This document shows positions 57,358-64,000 of a stretch of DNA of 64,000 nucleotides, one piece after another. The stretch spans positions 1 through 64,000 of the forward strand of contig JANQBS010000193.1 in NCBI GenBank assembly GCA_033085395.1. Direction: 5' to 3'. Position numbers and translations under genes: made by a program. Positions within the stretch are counted from its first letter, which is position 1; the number at the start of each line of letters is the position of its first letter. The stretch is from Xanthoparmelia taractica. Taxonomy: Eukaryota > Ascomycota > Lecanoromycetes > Lecanorales > Parmeliaceae. The notes beneath the pieces are model-generated. The model did no database searches, had not been told where the DNA came from, and worked only from the letters and a program-made list of their open reading frames with translations.

Positions 57358-60300
57358 ATGGAGGCGCTTGGTGGTGTAGCCTCTGTTATCACCGTCCTCA
57401 CCCTCGCGCTCCAGTCTACAAAGATCATCTACGAGGTCGTGAGCAGCATTAGCCATGGCTCAGATGATATCGACAGGCTGGCCAGAGCCACCAGTAATCT
57501 TCAGAAGCTTCTCCAGAACACAAAGCATTTGACAGAACATGTGGAGCGTACAAAGAGCATGGTCAATGCAAATCTCCTGGGGAAGATGAAACCACTCCTG
57601 GATTCAATGCGCTGACGACCCAGGCGAAATCTCTCGAAAACTAAGTCCGTTGCAGAAGGACTCCAAAGATCGGCGATGGAAGAAAGCTATCAAATATGCG
57701 AAAGTATATCTTGACACTAAAGGAGCTACTGAGATATGGAACGTTGTGAATCACTACGTGGAACTCCTAGGAACCTGTCTCGGTAATGTATCTGTGTAAG
57801 CACCAAACTGCGTAGAGCATCGAAACTATGTATGACTAACACTCAGTTCCCTCTGGTAATGTTGGGCTCTATAATGTGCAGAAGCTTCATCTTTTCCACG
57901 ACGAGGTTTCAGCAGCTTCCCGGGACAACAAATCTCAATTGTCTCATGTCGAAGAAGTTCTCTGGGATCAGAGATCCATGGCACAAGCAGGCTTGGATGC
58001 CCTTCAAGCTGAGCTCCAGCAAGGCTCATCGAAGCTAGAGTGGCCGCCATTACTCAGCTCCAGGGCATCGCTGAAGTAATTACAAAGCAACAGCAATTCT
58101 AAAGGGCTGCCCCCATTGGGTACGAAAATACTGCTGGTATCCGAACAGATGTCCATAATCTGAGAGCAATCATCCACGACAATAGCCATCAGGCTACAGT
58201 TCGGTCAGACGCGTTTGTGGCTCAGGTGCGAGAGGATATTGCCAAGGCAACAACCACTTTATCCGCGCAAATTGAAGAGGATAGGCGGATGAATCCAGAA
58301 GTCACGCAGGAGCTTTAGAGCATTTCTGACCGCCTGGTAACCCTTTCTAATGTTGGAAGCGAGCAATTACCTAATCAAAAGAGCCTTCTACAAAGCCTTA
58401 GTGGGATGCTAAGTGATATGCAACTTGAGATGCGCACTCGACGTCAAAAGCGGCCCACCAGTGTGACAACAGAGGCATGCCCCACGGAGAATGATGGGTG
58501 CAGCGAGATGAAAATGAGTCCTGATTCAGAAATCAACAGAATTATGACTAAAATCTGTCATTTTGCTGGCATGATGAAAACAGGTAGCTGCTCGAAAGAG
58601 ACACAATCCGTGATCGAAGATATTGGCAGACTATTAGACTTCGTGATGCAACAAGTCAGCGGGACAAGCCCAAGCCGCGGCGAGTTGCTGAGTAAACGCA
58701 AAATCCTGGGCGAGTACTATTTCTCCAAGCTTGAGACAGAAGTGGAATCAGTGGAGAATCTGAGAAAGGCAAAGCGTGCTCTGACCGCTTCTGAACGGAT
58801 TCGAGTATCTAGTCAAGGTTGATAGAGCTATCGAACAAACTATACACATGCTGATTGTGACCTAGGCACAAAGCATACCCACGAGGGCGATTACTTAGCG
58901 GTCTTGCTACCCGGCTATACTCCAAACAGCCGGGCTGAGAATTTTCGACCGAGTAGAATTCCAAAAGACAGATTGCAAAGCATCGTACAGTCTTGGACAC
59001 TGCAAGATGTCAGGCTCGACGCTTTCTTCAAGAATATAACACTCCCAGACGCCGAAGACCAGGATACAGAAAGTGCTGATGAAGCATTCGCGGCGAAGTT
59101 ACTTTTCACACCCATATCCGCTTCACTCTCAAACTCTAAGATTGTCATTAATATCGCTTCAAGAATATATTGAAATAACACCGTCTATCTCACGCCGACG
59201 CTAACATTCCATGCTATGATCCCCGATGACTCCGAGATCTTTCGCGTAGTCAAGCGTGGATCCGTAAGGAAGCTTAAGAAGCTAGTTAGGAGTGGAGTGG
59301 CCTCACTCGGAGACTGCGATTCGATGGGGCGGTCTTTGCTTAATGTGAGACTCAAGAATGTAAAGCACCTTTTAAGTAAATCTCACTGACTGCAGCAAGT
59401 TCGCATTACGTCGTTGTAGACGAAGAATGACCAAGTTCTTGATAGAGTCCGGCGCAGACGTCGACTTCTTAGAGCCTCCCAAACCCCCTGAAGCCCAACC
59501 CAAGTGCCATCTCCGGTAAGGCAGGGTTCCTGATTAACAGAGCTTTGAGTCGCTCGATCTAAACTTCAAGATTCCAGCTGATGAACCTACAGGAAACGTT
59601 TAGATCTACTTATAACAGATGATGACGAAGTGGCTGATGAGGACCTTGAAAGAGGGGAAGGATGTTATAAGTTGTTGTTAGACGCCGGTACAGATGCCTC
59701 CATGGCATACAAAATGGGTAGCGGCACGTATGAGTGTTGGACATCGGCCTTCACAGAATCCCTTCTTCTTAGCAGGCCGGTAAGTCATTCTTGTCGTAAT
59801 TTGCTCTTCGCGAAGCAGCTGATCGAGTTTAGGCCAAAGTGAAGGCACTATTAGATCTAGGCCAGCCATTCATAAGCCTAGAATGCCACAGCGACAACAG
59901 CCCAATTGAAGGTATTCCCCTACTGCTCTTAGCCCAAATTCATTCCACGAAGCTTTCACGCAATCCTCAGATATCTGACCAAATTGCGCTTCTTCTGAGC
60001 CGGGGAGCGAATGTGAAAGCAACAAATGCTTTGGGGAAATCATGTCTCCATCTAACTTGGATACATCACTGCCACGACAAGGATAGTTGCTGGTCTAGGG
60101 ATGAAGAGAAAGTGCGGCGCCATCTTTGTAGACCCATAGATATCGCCATCCTAATGATTAGTGCTGGAGCAGACGTATACGCCATTGACGAAGAGGGTTG
60201 GTCTGTATCTGACATCGCCAAACAGTCCGGACAACAGGCACTCTGGACCGAAGCGCTCAAGTACTGCGGAATAGATATCAAAGACGTTCTTGCGCAACGC

Positions 60301-60675
60301 AACTCCAATCCGGCTTACTCCACTGCTTTGAGTCCAGAGTATAGCCAACCGTCGAGATCTGTCATGTCTAAGATATCGCTAAAAGAATATCTGGAGCGGC
60401 GAAAAGCATTCTGCGTTCCTGAAGAAGATGAGGAGAAGTACGAGATTATGTTGAATTCCTCCGAGGACGACAGCAGCGAGGATGAAGACCTGGATTCTAA
60501 AGTCGCTTCTATCAAGGCTGATGAGAACGAGGATGCCGAATGGGAGGATGAAGACTCAGCAGAAGAAACAAGTGAGACCGCCGACGTAAGCCAGAAGAAA
60601 GCGTCCGGAGAGATCGGAGGAAACCATGTCCAGTATGAAGGAGAGACTGCAAAAGGCAAGGCGAAGCTTGACTAA
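57358..60675 (+). pseudogene. Decayed STAND-N / ankyrin gene
   Basis: The start M-E-A-L-G-G-V-A-S-V-I-T-V-L and following helices fit the fungal N-terminal domain found before STAND/ankyrin modules. The frame breaks at about 57612 (TGA, then coding sense continues one base over: D-P-G-E-I-S-R-K-L-S). After a probable intron (57786-57845), a coiled region continues but has in-frame TAA (58100-58102) and TAG (58316-58318), both explainable as C-to-T at Gln codons. Ankyrin-like sense resumes at about 59218 (D-D-S-E-I-F-R-V-V-K-R-G-S) with further shifts. The last 280 codons (59839-60675) are open, with L-L-L-S-R-G-A-N-V-K-A-T-N-A-L-G-K and I-S-A-G-A-D-V-Y-A-I-D ankyrin units and a very acidic tail. 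A shorter gene using only this part is possible. Confidence 0.7.
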
Positions 60676-61978
60676 GGTATCCAAATTGCTTTAATTCACA
60701 TTACCTACACTCAAAATTCATTGTACTTGATGGAGATCCAGTACCTACGTACTTTCAGAGTCGATAATCAATTCCTCTCTAAACCTCGTATATCTCTTTT
60801 CCCTCTCCCCCACTCTCTTTTGAAAATGCGGAGAGCCACATACAAAAACCGTCCCGTCCAAATGGCCTCAAATCCTAACTACTATAACATAGATATATCC
60901 AGACATAACACTGCGCCGAAGTCAGGAGACGAAAACCAACATCAGTACACAAAGCACACACCTAGCTAGTTTCAGCGCCTTTCGACCTAAACATCTACAT
61001 TCTGGGCAGAGGAGAATTATTCATTATCAGTGCAGTCAGAGTCCCCATACGCACTTTTATTGTACACTAAGGCTTCCATAAAACTTTCTAGATAATATAG
61101 ACAGGTGAACCGACGACGGCTCGCAACGCCAGTATTCTTTGCATTATTGCATAGGAAGGAAGGGCCAGACTAAGGTAGCTTCTCTCTAAACTGACTATGG
61201 TCTATAGTATCTTTTGCAAGGAGGAAAACTTCAGCCGGCGGACCTAGATTCGGTGGATAATACAACAGTATCATTCGCTAAAAGCCAATCGCCAGCAGCG
61301 AGATGACTAATAGCTGACATCTCAATTACCGGACAAGAGTTCTGTTAATATACCGAGGCCGCTGCTGTTAGAGTGTTTCAATCACTCCATGCCGATGGAT
61401 CCTTTTACCTGATTGCTTGCTTGCTATCTAAATTTTTGTTAGCCATGGGGACTCAACTCATGAATCCCATTCATGGATCAGTGATTTAGCTTTATACGCG
61501 TCTGCGAAGGAGTATAACGAGCCATGCCGTTTCCGACACAATGGAACCTCAAATACAGCGGCCGCGGTTAGCGACACGTTCCACGGTGAGGACGTGATGT
61601 GTGAATATTCTTGATTAGAGATCGAGCGAAGCAAGTTGACGCTATGCACCACTGCCAGGCGACTGGAATTCGAGCAGCGAAGTCGCTCGAATGAATATTC
61701 GGGGATGTCGAAAGGAGAGATGAAAGGCGAACCAGAATCAAAACGAAAGAGACAGAAAGGATTCGAGATTCACACCGCAGCATTCTAATCTATGTACGTG
61801 AGAGTGAGTGAGCAACCACAAACACCGGCAACTAAACTTTTTCATTCCCATCAAGATCCCCAAACACCGCTCCACCAAAACAATTGCTCAGAACACCAAC
61901 GTTCACATCATCCCACCTCACCTCACCTCATCAATCGCTCCACCCTTCCAAATCCACACTCCTTCCCTCCCCACGACT
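60676..61978. other. Intergenic
   Basis: No gene recognised on either strand. Open frames are short and of poor composition. Confidence 0.5.
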
Positions 61979-62825
61979 TCAAATATCAGGCACATACGGC
62001 CCAATATTCCCCGCCAACATATCATCCCAATCCCCAAACTCCAACCCCACAAGCGTCAACGTACTATCCTCCGCCCTCCAAAGCATACACGTCACCTCGT
62101 CCCCACGGAGAAACTTATCCCCGATCCGACACACCACGACCTTTCCCGTCCTCTCCGCCTGCTTGTCCAGCAGGGCGAAGAAATGAGGATCCAGATTTAC
62201 GCTGTCGGGTTTGTGTTTGAGCCAGTCGGCGACGTCGGCGAGGGTTTTGCCGATGAAGGGGGAGCGGAAGGACGGGTGGATGGGGGCGGCGGTGTAGTGT
62301 TTTGAGATTGGGTCGTCGGATTTTTGGGGCGCGTCGGCGTAGGAGGCGGTGGCGAGGTAGAAGTACCATTGTTCGACCGAGGGGTCGTCGTGGGCTTTTT
62401 GGAGGACGGCGTTGATGATCTGTGCGCGGTTGCCGGGAGGGGGGATTGTGTTAGGAAGGGGGGTTTTTTTTATTTAAGAGATGATTGGGGGGGTTGGGGG
62501 GGGGGGGAGAGCTGCGCTATGTACGTACCTCGGGAGGGTGGTCTTCCATGGAGAAGAGAGCGTAGGGCGGCCAGGTCCAGAAGCCGTCTTCAGGAGGACC
62601 GAGTCGACTTGTTGCGTTTGTGGGCTCGGGACACGAGAGCGAGACGGGCAATTTGTGTGATTTGAGGGTGTGGGTGAACGCGGGGTTACATGGGAAAAAG
62701 CGGTTCAAGACATTCGATGGCGGGAAGACGCTGGGGGAAGTGGGAGCAGCGGTGCAGGTGTGGAGGAGGAGTTGGAAGCTCGTCAAGGCACAGATCCAGG
62801 TGCGAAGATGTGACGCAGCACCCAT
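61979..62825 (-). CDS. Small secreted protein of unknown family
   Basis: Exon 1 (62529-62825) and exon 2 (61979-62419) join in phase 0 across a 109-bp GTACGT..CACAG intron containing G/C homopolymer runs, giving 245 residues. The first ~27 residues form a likely signal peptide (basic start, then W-I-C-A-L-T-S-F-Q-L-L-L, cut near A-A-P). The mature part has conserved-looking aromatic stretches: Q-W-Y-F-Y-L-A-T-A-S-Y, K-T-L-A-D-V-A-D-W-L and L-V-G-L-E-F-G-D-W-D-D-M. Three or four Cys are present (F-P-C-N-P, L-S-C-P-E, V-V-C-R-I, V-T-C-M-L), so disulfides are plausible. I do not recognise the family; it could be an extracellular or effector-type protein. Confidence 0.65.
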
Positions 62826-63170
62826 TTTTGAGAGCTCTGCAAAGATTGAATCGTGCTCTGTGTAATCTTACTTTATCTTGGCTGAAGATAATGTTTTCAG
62901 ATGATAGCTTTGCTTTCTCATGAGACCCAAGGAGTATTTGTATTCAAGCTTTATCCATGCGATTTACCCGCATTTGCGCGTTGAGCTGAGGATGTCTGAG
63001 CACAATCCTTCTTTCTTGGCGATTGAAGGTGAAGACTGTAAATATATCAGTAGACGCCTGCCATGAGATATAACGCCATACATGGGTTCAAGGTCAATAC
63101 CTAAGAAGTAGTTGTATTCAAGCTTTATCCATGCGACTTACCCCTTTACCCGCCTTGCGCGTTGAGCTGA
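62826..63170. repeat. Intergenic with a ~60-bp direct duplication
   Basis: The stretch tgtattcaagctttatccat, with its downstream tgcgcgttgagctga, occurs at about 62938-62992 and again at 63112-63170. The units differ by a few substitutions and a small insertion. No gene seen. Confidence 0.6.
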
Positions 63171-63335
63171 TGTTAGTGTTCTCATTCATGAAGGCATACA
63201 CATCGGGACCAAGCAGTACTGTAGATAGTTGATTGAGCCGTCCCAACGCTAAGGTCAGCAGTCAGTAAACTCAGCTAGATCGTTAGGAGGCCTAGATAGG
63301 CCCCTAGACGTGCCTCAGCGCTAGAAAACTCCCTA
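63171..63335. repeat. ~165-bp repeat, intact copy
   Basis: Collinear with 63568-63735: shared order ttagt, tcatgaag, atcgg, gtagatag, aacgctaagg, cagcgctagaaaactc. This copy is GC-normal. Confidence 0.7.
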
Positions 63336-64000
63336 CACCTATACAGTATAGACCTGGAGTGTCTAATTAGATAGCTATATACAGGCGTGAGTGAATAAGA
63401 TAAAAGAATACGATTACTCTAAGTGAGAAGAATTTGAATAAAGAGTTAACTAATAATATGAGACTTATATATATAGTGCTCTCGAGGACACGTGTTCTCC
63501 GCATATACGCATGTATCTGAAACAGGGGCTAAATTATGAGACACACTAATCTATAGTCTTATTATTCGATTAGTATTCTTATTTATGAAGATATATATAT
63601 CGGAATTAAGTAATATTATAGATAATTAATTAGGCCGTTTTAACGCTAAAGTTAATAGTTAGTAGGCTTAACTAGATTGTTAATAGGTCTAAATAGATCT
63701 CTAAATATGTCTTAGCGCTGGAAAACTCTTAAATCGCTAAATAACGTTATATAAGAGTCTCGTAAAAGGCTTCGTATAGCGATTTAACGATATAAGCATC
63801 GTTAGTACTAGCGCTAATGAAACGAAAAATGCTAATATCTTCGTAATATAATAAGTATTTACTCGAGATAAATAGTAATATAGAGACGATAGAAATCGAA
63901 CTTTTAGCTTCTTAATAGTATAATCTTATCGTCGCTAAGACTCGTCTCGCGTATTAAAGTAATAGTCTCTCTGCGAAAGAAGTATTTTAAATAATAATTC
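63336..64000. other. Transition into AT-rich RIP zone
   Basis: Composition falls from normal to strongly AT-rich from about 63,590. No gene seen, apart from the repeat copy at 63568-63735. Confidence 0.5.
63568..63735. repeat. ~165-bp repeat, RIP-mutated copy
   Basis: Same order as 63171-63335 but with C-to-T and G-to-A changes throughout (for example atcgggaccaagcag versus atcggaattaagtaa). It may be one of a pair of LTRs or simply dispersed repeats; the 3' partner region runs off the window. Confidence 0.7.

Overview
This window comes from the nuclear genome of a filamentous ascomycete (Pezizomycotina). The genes have short GT..AG introns of about 40-130 bp. Long AT-rich stretches carry the C-to-T and G-to-A wear of repeat-induced point mutation (RIP). 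Recognisable gene families (TIM10, Gid2/Rmd5, L-arabinitol dehydrogenase, STB6-like, DUF6601-like, NACHT-ankyrin, HeLo) are typical of this group. I see no CRISPR array, bacterial-style operon or tRNA.

Layout. Positions 1-14,250 are almost entirely RIP-degraded: a hAT-like transposase remnant, a 7.7-kb Ty3/gypsy element (2931-10671, minus) with a 273-bp MITE inside it, minisatellites, and a RIP-killed copy (12474-14246) of part of a gene that survives at 31.4-33.0 kb. Then come a broken secreted NADase/TNT-domain gene (14.8-15.7 kb), an intact OTT_1508-type deaminase-like gene (minus), and a divergent CorA-like membrane-protein gene split by a 5.36-kb Ty1/copia element with a perfect 5-bp target duplication. 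The purine gene ADE1 (27.0-28.8 kb) sits between that element and another copia LTR (29.9 kb). Next is a NACHT-ankyrin (NLR-like) gene whose 3' end runs in frame into a hAT transposase BED finger.

Positions 36.4-43.9 kb form a GC-normal housekeeping block: L-arabinitol 4-dehydrogenase, Gid2/Rmd5 E3 ligase, an STB6-like protein, and TIM10. From 44.7 kb accessory genes return: a kinase pseudogene, a kinase-SEL1-ankyrin gene, a small inverted-repeat element plus an AT-rich RIP patch, a HeLo-pseudokinase gene, a multi-pass membrane protein with a homopolymer frameshift, a DUF6601-like protein convergent with it, a decayed STAND/ankyrin pseudogene, and a small secreted protein. The right edge re-enters a RIP zone.

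How it fits together. Several genes have the architecture of fungal self/non-self recognition and cell-death proteins: NACHT-ANK, HeLo plus pseudokinase, kinase-ANK, STAND-N plus ANK, and a deaminase. They are interleaved with transposons and pseudogenes, while the housekeeping genes form conserved islets. This suggests a rapidly evolving immunity-type accessory region. The most unusual item is the NLR-ankyrin/hAT junction, which has a RIP-dead duplicate 19 kb away. All calls rest on reading motifs, codons and splice sites by eye; no database search was run.
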